Assembly: GCA_019694435.1 (NCBI GenBank)
Contig: JAIBBZ010000002.1
Span: 310,001-374,000 of the forward strand
DNA length: 64,000 bases
Direction: 5' to 3'
DNA from: Pirellulales bacterium
Lineage (GTDB): Bacteria > Planctomycetota > Planctomycetia > Pirellulales > JAEUIK01
The position numbers and the translations under genes were made by a program. Under the pieces are notes generated by a model. The model did not search any database. It had not been told where the DNA came from and saw nothing but the letters and a program-made list of their open reading frames with translations. This document shows, piece by piece, positions 1-8,498 of the stretch. The number at the start of each line of letters is the position of its first letter. Positions within the stretch are counted from its first letter, which is position 1.

Positions 1-1043
1 CGACCCCCGTAGACCTGCACGGCACGATCCGCGGCATCCCAGGCGGCGTTGGTGGCCACGAATTTGGCCTCGGTCACCAGGAAGTCGGCCTCGGCGACGA
101 GTTTGGCATCGCCCGGGGCCGCATCGCTTGCAGCCTTGGCCTGGGCGGCGCGCTCGATTACGGCGTCGCTCGTGGCCCGATGGATTTCGATCATTGCCAG
201 GTGTTCCTGGACCAATTGGTGCTTGGCGATTGGCTTGCCGTGCTGGTGCCGCTCTTTGCTGTAATTCAAGACCTCGGCCAGGCAGTCTTCGATCACTCCC
301 AGGCACCCGGCGGCCACACTCAAGCGGCCCGAGATCAGCGTGCCCATGGCGATGCGAAAACCGTTGCCTTCTTCGCCGAGCAGGTTCTCGGCGGGCACCG
401 GGTGATTGGTCATCTGAAACATACCCGTGTTGGCCGAGTACATACCCATTTTCGAGGTCAGGTCTTCGCGCTCGAACGTTTCGCCGGCCGTCTCGACGAT
501 AAAGGCGCTCATCCGCCGCGCGTCGCCCGCTTGATCCTCGGGATAGCCGAACACCACGACGACGTCGGCAATGCCGCCGTTGGAGATCAGATACTTCACG
601 CCGTTGAGCAGAAAGCGGTTGCCCTCACGGCGGTAGGTAGTGGTCATCTCCAGTGGATTTGAGCCGGCATCGGGCTCGGTCAAGCCGAACGCGGCGATGA
701 TCTCGCCGCGCGCGGCGCGGGGCAGATAACGCTGCCGCTGGGCTTCGTTGCCGTAGCGATAGATCGGGTATTGTCCGATCGACACGTGGCCCGAGAAAAA
801 GGTCCGCACGCCGGTACCCTCGCGGCCGATGCGTGCCAGGGCGCGGGCGTAGGTCACCGCATCGGCGCCACGGCCGCCGTATTCGCGTGGAAAGGGCATC
901 GACAGAATGTCGTATTTTTTGCCCAGTTCGATCGTCTGCTCGTTGAAACGGTGCTCGAGATAGCACAACTCCTCGTGCGGCCGCAGTTCGCGGCAATAGG
1001 CATCGACGTCGTTCAACAGTGCCTGCGAGGCGTCGGTTTTCAT
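1..1043 (-). CDS. Acyl-CoA dehydrogenase (3' end cut by window edge)
   Basis: FAD-dependent alpha,beta-dehydrogenation of an acyl-CoA, probably in beta-oxidation or branched-chain acyl-CoA breakdown. The reading frame opens at ATG 1043 and runs off the window after about 347 residues, so the family's C-terminal helical part, with the usual catalytic glutamate, is not visible. Seen directly: the first family signature LTEPDAGS at residues 121-128 and the second signature QVYGG at 343-347, at the very edge. Up to this point the length and spacing match a normal single-domain enzyme of about 380 residues. The gene lies 41 bp downstream of a histone-deacetylase-family gene on the same strand, so the two are probably co-transcribed. 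Substrate chain length cannot be read from the sequence. It starts MKTDA, as does the larger dehydrogenase at 12803, which may be coincidence. Confidence 0.9.
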   Translation of the reverse strand, partial: MKTDASQALLNDVDAYCRELRPHEELCYLEHRFNEQTIELGKKYDILSMPFPREYGGRGADAVTYARALARIGREGTGVRTFFSGHVSIGQYPIYRYGNEAQRQRYLPRAARGEIIAAFGLTEPDAGSNPLEMTTTYRREGNRFLLNGVKYLISNGGIADVVVVFGYPEDQAGDARRMSAFIVETAGETFEREDLTSKMGMYSANTGMFQMTNHPVPAENLLGEEGNGFRIAMGTLISGRLSVAAGCLGVIEDCLAEVLNYSKERHQHGKPIAKHQLVQEHLAMIEIHRATSDAVIERAAQAKAASDAAPGDAKLVAEADFLVTEAKFVATNAAWDAADRAVQVYGG

Positions 1044-1084
1044 GGCAGCGGTCCGCAAGCTCGGTGCGAAGGTAAGGCCAGTTT

Positions 1085-2038
1085 TCAAGCGGCAGGCGTG
1101 GCGGGATCGCGGTCCAGCAGGGTCGCCAGATGCGCCTCGACGCAGGCGGCCAGGATACCAGGGTTGTAGCCCCCTTCGAGCACACTGACCACCCGGCCCC
1201 CGCTGAAGGCCTCGGCCACGTCGAGCACGATTTCGGTCAGCTGGGCGAAATCCTCGACTTCGAGCCCGAGTGATCCCACGGGATCATCGCGGTGCGCATC
1301 GAACCCGGCGCTGATCAGAATCAGCTCGGGCGGGTGTCGCGACGCGAACTGTTCGAGCTCAGCGCGGACACGGTCGAGATACAGGCTTCGCGCGATGCCC
1401 ATCGGGCACGGCAGGTTGCGCGTGAGGCCCAGGCCTGGCCCGGAGCCGGTTTCCTCGGCGCGGCCGGTGCCCGGGTAAAATGGCCAACGATGCGCCGAGA
1501 AGAACGCGACCTGCGGATCGTGCCAAAAGGTGTCCTGCGTGCCGTTGCCGTGATGCACGTCCCAATCGACGATCATGACGCGCGACAGGCGCCCTTCGTC
1601 GAGCGCAGCCCGCGCGCCGATCGCCACATTGTTGTAGAGGCAGAAGCCCATCACTTCTCCGGCCAGGGCGTGATGTCCCGGCGGGCGCACCAGGCACAGC
1701 GCCTGACGTTGCGGGCCGGCCAACACACGGCGCACCGCCTCGCACACCGCGCCCGCGGCATACTCGGCCACCTCGGCCGAAGCCGGGCAGACGACCGTGT
1801 CGGCCTCGACGCGTCCGCCGCCGCGCAGGCAATAGTCGCGCAACCAAGGCAGGTAGCCGGGTTGATGCACGCGGGTCAATTCCACATCGGTGGCGGGCTG
1901 CCATTGTGGGATTTCGCAGCGGGCCGCGAGTCCTACTCGCTCCAGGTGCCGATGGACCTGGATCAGCCTCTGTGGCCGCTCCGGGTGGGCGCCGGTCTCA
2001 TGGTCGAGAAAGCGTTTCGAGGTGAACAACAGCGTCAC
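1085..2038 (-). CDS. Histone deacetylase family protein (AcuC/acetylpolyamine amidohydrolase-like)
   Basis: Predicted zinc-dependent amidohydrolase of the arginase/deacetylase fold, removing acetyl groups from lysine side chains or polyamines. The 317-residue length is typical. Conserved motifs are RPPGHH (118-123), DWDVHHGNGTQ (158-168, with D160 and H162 as likely zinc ligands), SAGFDAH (243-249) and the active-site tyrosine in EGGY (288-291), so the enzyme looks intact. The start is a GTG at 2038 with no convincing SD. An N-terminal HPERPQR motif (18-24) is also typical of the family. It lies upstream of an acyl-CoA dehydrogenase in a likely two-gene operon. A role in deacetylating metabolic enzymes, as for AcuC acting on acetyl-CoA synthetase, is inference only. 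Confidence 0.88.
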   Translation of the reverse strand: MTLLFTSKRFLDHETGAHPERPQRLIQVHRHLERVGLAARCEIPQWQPATDVELTRVHQPGYLPWLRDYCLRGGGRVEADTVVCPASAEVAEYAAGAVCEAVRRVLAGPQRQALCLVRPPGHHALAGEVMGFCLYNNVAIGARAALDEGRLSRVMIVDWDVHHGNGTQDTFWHDPQVAFFSAHRWPFYPGTGRAEETGSGPGLGLTRNLPCPMGIARSLYLDRVRAELEQFASRHPPELILISAGFDAHRDDPVGSLGLEVEDFAQLTEIVLDVAEAFSGGRVVSVLEGGYNPGILAACVEAHLATLLDRDPATPAA

Positions 2039-2408
2039 GAGCTTGCAGGGCCTCTCGGGTGCGCGATTCCGAAGTCTATAGAAGATAAAGGTTTGTGTCG
2101 GTCTGGTCGGCCGCCTGTCCGGCCCGGCCCGGGCTCAGCAAATCTTGACAGCCGGCGGCGGACGATGGTACCGTGCGCTGCCGCATGCCGACCTGAACAT
2201 CTTATCACGTTTGCACTTACATGTCTTAGATGGCACGTCTTGGTTGGCCTTGCCATGGTTGGGTTCGTGCGGGCTGGCGACGCACGCCACGAGCGAGCGC
2301 ACCCCGGTGCCCGACGGCATGAGTGGCCAGACCGCATTATGCTAGGTTAGTGCCCCGATGTTGGCTGCGTGTTTCCACATGCGCACGTGGGGAACCGGAA
2401 CAAACGAG
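2039..2408. other. Divergent intergenic region, no gene seen
   Basis: A 370-bp gap between the minus-strand deacetylase and the plus-strand secreted protein. No tRNA, riboswitch or conserved small ORF was recognised. It holds a consensus -35 (TTGACA at 2145) facing right. A TATAGA sequence (plus-strand tctata, 2075-2080) could be a -10 for the deacetylase but has no convincing -35. Short ORFs on both strands here lack typical protein character. Confidence 0.5.
2145..2174 (+). promoter_or_regulatory. Candidate sigma-70-type promoter
   Basis: TTGACA at 2145-2150 matches the -35 consensus perfectly. After 18 bp comes TACCGT, which matches the -10 consensus at three of six positions. It would serve the secreted-protein gene at 2409 with a leader of about 230 nt, which is long, so the assignment is tentative. 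Confidence 0.3.
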
Positions 2409-3221
2409 ATGGTGCGAATGGGCGCGTTTGATCAAGTGCGTCGAGCGGCCGGACCGCTGGTCCTGGCTCTGATGCTCTCCGGCATCGGAACCGTGTCGGT
2501 GGGCGCGGAAGAGGCCGCCGGATTCCGGCAGTTGAAGATCGAGGTCCCTGCCGGCGCCAACGCGACGGTCAGCGCGGCACAGCGCACCGGCGCGGTCGAC
2601 AATCCCGAGAATTTCGACAAGTTCTACCAAGCGCGGATCGCCGAATTCTCCAAGCTCGAGCGCCTGGCCGATGCCGGGAAGCTGCGCGAGATGCTGAAGC
2701 GCGATCTGCGCAACTACGGCAACAAGGGCAACACGCAGGCGCATGACGCGCTCAACAAATTGCTGCTCACGTCGCTGCAGCGGCTCGCGGGCGATCCGGC
2801 GTTCCACCCCGCGTCGCGCGTCAATTGGACGCTGATTCTCGGCGATTTGAATGCGCAGGAGCCGCCCTTGGCAGGCACCGGCGCGCCGACGCCCTTGGGC
2901 GACGCTGCCGGAGCACTCGTCAAATTGGTCAGCGATCCCAAGCAACACGACGCTGTTCGGGCCGCCGCTTTGGTGGGCTTGCTACGGCACGCACAAAGTC
3001 ACAAGGCCGCGCCCTTTTTGCAAGACGCGCAACGCCAAGCGGTCGTTGCCGCCATGCAGGCGCTGGCCGGAGCGGAGACACCGGCAGATCGGCCCGCGGA
3101 GGTCCATCAATGGCTGCAGCGGCAGTCCAAGATGATCCTGGCGGCGCTGGGGGTCGAAGTAGCGGCCCGCGCCACGCCGGCCGCTGCCGATCGCGCCGTC
3201 GCTGCGGAACCGCCGGGCTGA
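2409..3221 (+). CDS. Secreted alpha-helical protein of unknown function
   Basis: Not assigned to a named family. The frame is open from 2358, but ATG 2409 or ATG 2418 gives a normal signal peptide: a basic n-region, then the hydrophobic stretch PLVLALMLSGIGTVSV, and a likely cut after VGA before EEA. From 2409 the protein is 270 residues. After the signal it has a short beta-like segment (residues about 40-60), then mostly amphipathic helices with spaced alanine/leucine pairs (VRAAALVGLL, AVVAAMQALA), resembling degenerate HEAT or armadillo repeats. No catalytic motif or cysteine pattern was seen. The next gene starts about 80 bp downstream and is also a secreted helical-repeat protein, so the two probably form one transcription unit and may act together outside the cytoplasm. 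Confidence 0.6.
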   Translation: MVRMGAFDQVRRAAGPLVLALMLSGIGTVSVGAEEAAGFRQLKIEVPAGANATVSAAQRTGAVDNPENFDKFYQARIAEFSKLERLADAGKLREMLKRDLRNYGNKGNTQAHDALNKLLLTSLQRLAGDPAFHPASRVNWTLILGDLNAQEPPLAGTGAPTPLGDAAGALVKLVSDPKQHDAVRAAALVGLLRHAQSHKAAPFLQDAQRQAVVAAMQALAGAETPADRPAEVHQWLQRQSKMILAALGVEVAARATPAAADRAVAAEPPG

Positions 3222-3303
3222 CGCCAGCAACATCAGGGCTGCATGATTCGCGCTGATGACCCACGAATCGTGGGCCAAGACGCGCCTAAGGATGCTTACG
3301 ACC

Positions 3304-5631
3304 ATGGATCGGTCGCTCCGGCAACCTCGAGAATGGTTCGCGCTGTGCCTTGCGCTGGTGCTCGGCGGCGCCTCGGGCTGCGGCCTGGCACCCTGGGCGC
3401 GGCGCGACGACGCAAATCGACTGGCCACCGAGCACGCGACGGCATCCGACGGTGAACAAACCGTGGCCGGCCAGGCCAACGCGGCCTTGCCCGTGGCCAG
3501 CAATTCGCCGGATGCCAAGCCGCAGGACGACGATTTGCCGAGCGAGCTGAGCCGCGATGGCTGGACGCGACGCCCGGACCAGGATCATGCGCGCGGCGTG
3601 AATTTGCGCTGGCAGAACCTGGCGGTTGAAAAGCTCTTGGCCTCGCCGCCGCCGGTCGAGGTCCTGCTGGCGGCCCTGGCCAGTGACGACCGGCTCGTGC
3701 GGACCAATGCCGCGATCGCGCTGGCGCGCCTCGATCGGGCTGATGGCGCCGAAGTGCTCCAGGGCACGATCGGCGACCCAGGAGCATCGCTGCAACTGCG
3801 CTGCGCCGCGGCCGAGGCCCTGGCAACTGTACCGGCCACGGCCCACCCGCAACGCGCGCTGGCCGCGCTGCTGGTCGAGCAGGAAAACTCGCTGGCGCGC
3901 CGCGCGGCGAGTTATCACGGCGAGCTGCACGCCGAATTGCTCGCGGCGCAGGGACGGTTCGTCGCTCCGAGCGAGGAGCCGCGATTTCGCGAGGCGTTGC
4001 ACGCGGAGGCGCCGGAAGTGCGCGCCGCGGCGCTCGAGGTGTGGCAAACCGCAAATGCGCCGCCGCCGGCTGAGGTTGGCGAGCTGTGCAACGATCGCGA
4101 TCCCACCGTTCGCGCCGCGGCCGTGCGCGTCGTCGGCGCGCGCGACGTGGCGCATGCAGACACGCTCGTCGCGCAGGCGCTCTACGACGGCAACTTGCAC
4201 GTGCGGCTCGCCGCGGTCGAGGCACTGGGACATCTCGATGACGATCCTTCGAAGACCAAACTGAAATCGTATCTCGACGACGAAGGCGAATTGATGCGCG
4301 CGGCGGCGATCGAGGCGCTGGCACAGCGCGGCGAACGGGCCCTGGTCGTTGGCCAGGCCGACGATCGCGCGTGGCGCGTGCGGCAGACGGTCGCCCAAAG
4401 CCTGGCCCGGTGGCCCGACGACGACGGTCGGAGGGTGGCCGAAAAGCTGGCCGCGGATATCAGCCCCGAGGTGGTGGAGAGCCTGGTTGCGGCAGTGCAC
4501 GGCTGGCCGGACGAATTGGCGGCGCCAGTGTTGCTCGTGGCGTTGGAGGTGCACAGCGAACAGGCGCGCGCAGCCGCGGCCGGCGCACTTGCCGCTCGTT
4601 GGCCGGCGGCAAAGTCGTTTTCGCCCACCGCGCCCGAAGTCCTGCGCCAAGAGCAATTAGCTGCTTTGCGGCAACAGCTCGCCCAAGGGCGGGGCGATCT
4701 GCGGCAGTCAATGGCAGCCACGGAGGCCGCGGCAGGTGCGCTGACCGAACCCGTCGCCGCAGCCGACGTCGTTGTCGCCGAACGGGCTTGCCAAACTTTG
4801 TCCGCCGGCCCATTGTCCGCGGAGTCGCGAGCCGGGGCCCGCGAAGAGTTGTTGGCGCTCGACGACCGCTTGCCCGGCGCGATTGCCGCGGCCGCCGAGC
4901 GCGGCGTCGAAGTGCCGGAGGTCGTCTACGTCGAGATTCTTCCCGAGGTCGATCAATCGTTCGCGGCCTTGGCGGCATTGGGCAGCCGCGCGGTGCGCGA
5001 TCGGCGCGCTGCTGCCGAAGCTTTGCGCGGGCAGGTCACCCGTGGCGGCGCGCTGTCGCCCCTGGCACGCACACGTTTGGCTCGGCTCATGGCACACGAG
5101 ACCGACGTGCTGGTCTGGCGCGGGGTGCTGCTGGCGCTGGCCGGCGATGCCAGCACCGAGGCGCAATGGATGGCGCAACTCGCCCTGGGCCATGCGAGCG
5201 CCGAGATCCGGCGCCGCGCCTGCGAACATCTGGCCGAGTATCCCGCGGCCGGCCAGGAAGACCTGGTTGCCGATTTGCTGGCCGACAGCGACCCGGCCGT
5301 GGTCCGTGCCGCATTGGCGGCCATCGCAGCATCCGGGCGACTTCCCCGGCATCGCGAACCGCTCGATCGCCTGCTGCGTGGTTCCGATCACCTGTTGCAG
5401 GTCGACGTGGCGCGGGCCTTGATTGCCGCCGGCGACGCCGCGGGGCGCAGCGCACTGGTGCGCTTGGCCCAAGACGCCGACGAGGCCGTGCGGCGCGAGG
5501 CCGTGCTGGCGATGGGCACCGCGGCCGACGCGGAGTTTGCGGCCGTGCTGAACGAGCGGCTGAAAGACACGCCGGCGGTGCGCAAGGCGGCACAGGCGAG
5601 CCTGGCGCAGCTCAAAAAAGCGACTCCCTAA
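3304..5631 (+). CDS. HEAT-repeat protein, probable lipoprotein
   Basis: Large protein made of tandem HEAT / PBS-lyase-like repeats, a protein-protein interaction scaffold. The frame is open from 3256. I prefer ATG 3304 (775 residues) because AAGGA lies 11 nt upstream and the protein then begins with a short basic stretch, a hydrophobic core (FALCLALVLGG) and a lipobox-like ASGC, so it is probably exported and lipid-anchored. Repeat units are visible as recurring VRxAAAxAL and LxxALxDxxxxVRxAA patterns (for example DPTVRAAAVRVVG and SDPAVVRAALAAIA) in blocks between residues about 100 and 770. No enzymatic residues were seen. A low-complexity Ala/Asp/Pro linker follows the lipobox. A phycobilin lyase function is very unlikely. 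Binding partner unknown. Confidence 0.75.
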   Translation: MDRSLRQPREWFALCLALVLGGASGCGLAPWARRDDANRLATEHATASDGEQTVAGQANAALPVASNSPDAKPQDDDLPSELSRDGWTRRPDQDHARGVNLRWQNLAVEKLLASPPPVEVLLAALASDDRLVRTNAAIALARLDRADGAEVLQGTIGDPGASLQLRCAAAEALATVPATAHPQRALAALLVEQENSLARRAASYHGELHAELLAAQGRFVAPSEEPRFREALHAEAPEVRAAALEVWQTANAPPPAEVGELCNDRDPTVRAAAVRVVGARDVAHADTLVAQALYDGNLHVRLAAVEALGHLDDDPSKTKLKSYLDDEGELMRAAAIEALAQRGERALVVGQADDRAWRVRQTVAQSLARWPDDDGRRVAEKLAADISPEVVESLVAAVHGWPDELAAPVLLVALEVHSEQARAAAAGALAARWPAAKSFSPTAPEVLRQEQLAALRQQLAQGRGDLRQSMAATEAAAGALTEPVAAADVVVAERACQTLSAGPLSAESRAGAREELLALDDRLPGAIAAAAERGVEVPEVVYVEILPEVDQSFAALAALGSRAVRDRRAAAEALRGQVTRGGALSPLARTRLARLMAHETDVLVWRGVLLALAGDASTEAQWMAQLALGHASAEIRRRACEHLAEYPAAGQEDLVADLLADSDPAVVRAALAAIAASGRLPRHREPLDRLLRGSDHLLQVDVARALIAAGDAAGRSALVRLAQDADEAVRREAVLAMGTAADAEFAAVLNERLKDTPAVRKAAQASLAQLKKATP

Positions 5632-5828
5632 ACGCGTCGTGCGGCGACGGCTGGCGCTGCTAGCGATCGCCTTCCAGCGGGGGTCGCGTACCTGTTTCGT
5701 GCAGGTTGCGGCGATTGTGCCGATTGTATGGATTTTGCCGGTTACGCAACCGATAGATGCTGGAAGACCGCCCCCGGCTTGCGCGTGTGCCGCGCCGCGG
5801 ATGCGCGATCTGTGGGATCCCCCAATCA

Positions 5829-5847
5829 GGCGCACGGACCGTGCGCC
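5829..5847 (+). promoter_or_regulatory. Perfect dyad ahead of the PEP-CTERM gene
   Basis: GGCGCACGG-A-CCGTGCGCC is a perfect 9+1+9 bp inverted repeat that ends 4 nt before the SD sequence AGGAG (5852-5856) of the gene starting at 5863. It could be a dimeric repressor site, or in RNA an 8-bp stem with a GAC loop next to the ribosome-binding site. Confidence 0.45.
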
Positions 5848-5862
5848 GAACAGGAGTGACGA

Positions 5863-6384
5863 ATGAACTCGCTGCGTAGCACGCTGCTGGTGGCGCTTCT
5901 GCTCTTGGGCACGAGCCGGCTTCAGGCTCAGACCGAAATCATCAACTCGATCACGCTCAACCCGAGCCAGTCACAGGGCTACGTGTTCCCAAATCTGCTG
6001 CCGCCGCACCAGGACTACAAGGAGTTCGAGTTCCTCGGTACGGCGACCACTGTCCCCGGCGCGTTTGCGATTCTGCAGATCGACTTCGACTATTTGGACC
6101 CGCAGGGCACCAACATCGTCGTTCCGGCGCCGATCCCGCAGTTCATCGTGATTGGCGGCCAGGTGAATACGATCAACACGGGCATCTTCACGTTGCCCTT
6201 TTGCCCGGCCATCGTGAGCTTGCACCTGACCAACGTCGCCAACGCGGCCAGCGTGCCGCTGACCGTGCAGGGAACTTTCCGCCACGACTGTATCGCGGTG
6301 CCCGAGCCGAGCAGTTTCGCGCTAGCCATCGCGGGGGTGCTGGGCCTGGGCCTGTTCCGCAAGCGCTTCGGCCGGCGGTCGTAG
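5863..6384 (+). CDS. PEP-CTERM sorting domain protein
   Basis: Exported protein of 173 residues with the tripartite PEP-CTERM tail: the VPEP motif at about residue 146, the hydrophobic helix FALAIAGVLGLGLF and a basic end RKRFGRRS. In known systems this tail is cut by an exosortase and the protein ends up at the surface or in extracellular polymer. No exosortase lies in this window. An N-terminal signal peptide (LLVALLLLGTSRLQAQ) is present. The mature part of about 125 residues is rich in beta-strand patterns and has two cysteines (FCP and HDC). No enzymatic motif is visible. The start is set by AGGAG 6 nt before ATG 5863. It is transcribed towards the DUF1501 gene, with 37 bp between the stop codons. 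Confidence 0.85.
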   Translation: MNSLRSTLLVALLLLGTSRLQAQTEIINSITLNPSQSQGYVFPNLLPPHQDYKEFEFLGTATTVPGAFAILQIDFDYLDPQGTNIVVPAPIPQFIVIGGQVNTINTGIFTLPFCPAIVSLHLTNVANAASVPLTVQGTFRHDCIAVPEPSSFALAIAGVLGLGLFRKRFGRRS

Positions 6385-6421
6385 TGCTGCGAACTACCGG
6401 GGCGGATACCGGCAGTGACGG

Positions 6422-7861
6422 TCAGGCAGTGAGCTCCGGAATCGGCCGGCCATCGGTGACGATCGGTACAGGTCGCCCGGAGAAGTTGGGAATCGCGACG
6501 TTCGCGTAGTCGATGCCCAGGTGGCGGTAGATCGTCGCCAGGAAATCCTGCACGCCGACACGGCGCTCGACGACTTCTTCGCCGCGGCGGTCGGTGGCAC
6601 CGATCACCTGGCCCGTGGTCAGGCCGCCGCCGGCGAACAGCATGCTGTTGGCCGCCGGCCAGTGGTCGCGGCCCGGCTGAACGACTCCCTGGGCCGCGCT
6701 GGCCACGCCGGCGCCGCTGCTGGCGACGTATGAGATTCGGGGCGTACGGCCAAATTCGCCCGTCACGACGACCAGCACTCGCCGGTCGAGGCCGCGCTCG
6801 TACAGGTCTTCGATCAACGCGGTGACGGCCCGGTCGAACGCCGGCGCTCGAAAGGCCAACGCATCGAACACGTGATGGTTCACCGCGTGATCGTCCCAGT
6901 TCGCGACGCGGCCGCATAACGGCCCGTCGAACGTGGTGGTGATCAACTCGACGCCCGCTTCGACCAGCCGCCGAGCCATCAGGCACTGTTGCCCCCAGGC
7001 ATTGAGCCCGTAGCGCTCGCGCGTCCGTTGATCTTCGCGTTGGAGGTCGAAGGCCGCTTGGGCCGCAGGACTGGTGAGCAGGTTCAGGGCTTGCGCCTCG
7101 AACGCATCGAGTGCTTGCATCGAGCCGACCTGGTCGACCGTGCGACGCAGACGATCGAGCGCGCGGCGCAAGTCGGCGCGCTCACGCAACTGGGCCGCGG
7201 CCTCGGGCGCATCGAGCCCGATGTTGGGGACGCGAAAGTCGGGCGCGCTCGGATCGCCGGTCACGCGAAACGGTTCATACCGTGTGCCGAGATAAGCACT
7301 GCCGGCGATCACAAAGCCGTCGTAGCTCGAAATCCCGTTGACGCCGACAAAGTTGGGCAATTCGCGCCGCGGGTCGAAGCGGAGATAGTTCGCCACGGTC
7401 ATCAAGTCGGGGAATTCGGGCTTCGGCTTGTCGGCCGGGGCCGGGTCGCCGGTGAGCAACTGCAGAGAGCCGGCCGGGTGTCCGCCGCCGGTGTGGGCCA
7501 TCGAGCGGAGGATCGTGAACCGATCTGCGATTGCCGCATGTCGCGGCAGCAACTCGCCCAATCGCAGCCCCGGCACGCGCGTTTCGATCGTGCCAAAAGG
7601 CCCACGGAATTCGCTGGGGGCGTCGGGCTTGGGGTCGTAGGTCTCCAGGTGGCTCGCGCCGCCGCGCAGCCAGACGAGGATCACCGCGGTGCGCGGTTGC
7701 GGCATAGCGCCGGCCGCGGTTGCGGCCATGTCGGCCTGTGCACGGAGCCGCAAGAGTCCCGGCAGCGTCAACGCGCCGAATCCGCGCAAGCCGAGGCGCA
7801 GAAACTCGCGGCGCTTGAGCGCGTCTCCCCGAAGCGAGGCTCGGCCAGCAGCCGCGGCCAC
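6422..7861 (-). CDS. DUF1501 family protein with Tat-type signal
   Basis: Secreted member of the DUF1501 family (alkaline-phosphatase/sulfatase-like fold), very abundant in planctomycetes and of unproven function. 479 residues from GTG 7861, four bases after the stop of the upstream membrane gene. The N-terminus has a twin-arginine-like KRREFLRLGLRGFGALTLPG. Family landmarks are VWLRGGASHLETYDPKP, the HTGGGHPAGS segment, VTGEFGRTPR and GRDHWPAANSMLFAGGG, and the C-terminal VQDFLATIYRHLGID. In planctomycetes DUF1501 genes usually sit beside a DUF1549/DUF1553 gene. Here instead the upstream partners are DUF6580 and DUF4430 genes, which is unusual within this window because the second DUF1501 gene (57083) has the standard partner. 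It may process or bind a polysaccharide or ester, but no substrate can be named. Confidence 0.88.
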   Translation of the reverse strand: MAAAAGRASLRGDALKRREFLRLGLRGFGALTLPGLLRLRAQADMAATAAGAMPQPRTAVILVWLRGGASHLETYDPKPDAPSEFRGPFGTIETRVPGLRLGELLPRHAAIADRFTILRSMAHTGGGHPAGSLQLLTGDPAPADKPKPEFPDLMTVANYLRFDPRRELPNFVGVNGISSYDGFVIAGSAYLGTRYEPFRVTGDPSAPDFRVPNIGLDAPEAAAQLRERADLRRALDRLRRTVDQVGSMQALDAFEAQALNLLTSPAAQAAFDLQREDQRTRERYGLNAWGQQCLMARRLVEAGVELITTTFDGPLCGRVANWDDHAVNHHVFDALAFRAPAFDRAVTALIEDLYERGLDRRVLVVVTGEFGRTPRISYVASSGAGVASAAQGVVQPGRDHWPAANSMLFAGGGLTTGQVIGATDRRGEEVVERRVGVQDFLATIYRHLGIDYANVAIPNFSGRPVPIVTDGRPIPELTA

Positions 7862-7865
7862 GCGC

Positions 7866-8435
7866 TTAACCCTTGCGCACGCGCGCCAGCGCCGGGCGGC
7901 CGGGCAGCCACTGCGGCAACGTCCGGCTGCTCAGGGCCAACGCCGCGAAGAACGCAGCGGTCCAGGCCAGGTCGCCAGCCAAGGTGTATTTGAAGAACGG
8001 CAGTGCGGCGACGAAGCATTCGACCAGGCCGGCCAGGTCCTGCTCGTACCAGGGGCTGAACGCCCAAACGGCGAAGTTCGTCACGGCGAAGAAAGCCAGG
8101 CTCGAGGCGACCGTGCACCCCAGCAAACGGCCGATGCCCGGACGATTGCGAAGCATCCGCCCCATGGTGACCGGCAGCAACAGCGTGGCGTACACGCAGA
8201 GCATCACCTGCCATTCGTAGCCGCCGATCAGCAGGTCGCTGCCAGCCATCGCCGCCAGCGGCAGTGCAATCGCGACCGGAGTGCTGCGGAACAGGACACC
8301 CGCCAGCAGCGCCGCGCCGGCCATCGGGGCGAAGTTCGGAGGAGCGGGCAGCCAGCCCTCATGCGCACCCACGCGGGCCACGATGCACAACACGACGATG
8401 ATCGCAAACATTGCCGCTTGAGACGCCTTCCGCAT
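7866..8435 (-). CDS. DUF6580-like integral membrane protein, possible transport component
   Basis: 189-residue, strongly hydrophobic protein with about five or six membrane segments (starting at residues about 8, 38, 54, 76, 107 and 153). The pattern of an N-terminal helix, then PNFAPMAGAALLAG, then a DLLIGGYEWQ-like loop fits the DUF6580 family, described as putative transport proteins and reminiscent of ECF-transporter S-components. No ATPase or ECF T-component is encoded nearby. ATG 8435 is preceded by GGGAG about 10 nt upstream. It sits between a DUF4430 gene (63 bp upstream) and a DUF1501 gene (4 bp downstream), all on the minus strand, so they are probably co-transcribed. Substrate unknown; a corrinoid or another vitamin is a guess from the DUF4430 neighbour. 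Confidence 0.7.
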   Translation of the reverse strand: MRKASQAAMFAIIVVLCIVARVGAHEGWLPAPPNFAPMAGAALLAGVLFRSTPVAIALPLAAMAGSDLLIGGYEWQVMLCVYATLLLPVTMGRMLRNRPGIGRLLGCTVASSLAFFAVTNFAVWAFSPWYEQDLAGLVECFVAALPFFKYTLAGDLAWTAAFFAALALSSRTLPQWLPGRPALARVRKG

Positions 8436-8498
8436 CGAACCGTTCTCCCGAAGTTCCGCGTGCCAACAAAACGAACTGACGACGAGCGCGAGAGCGCT

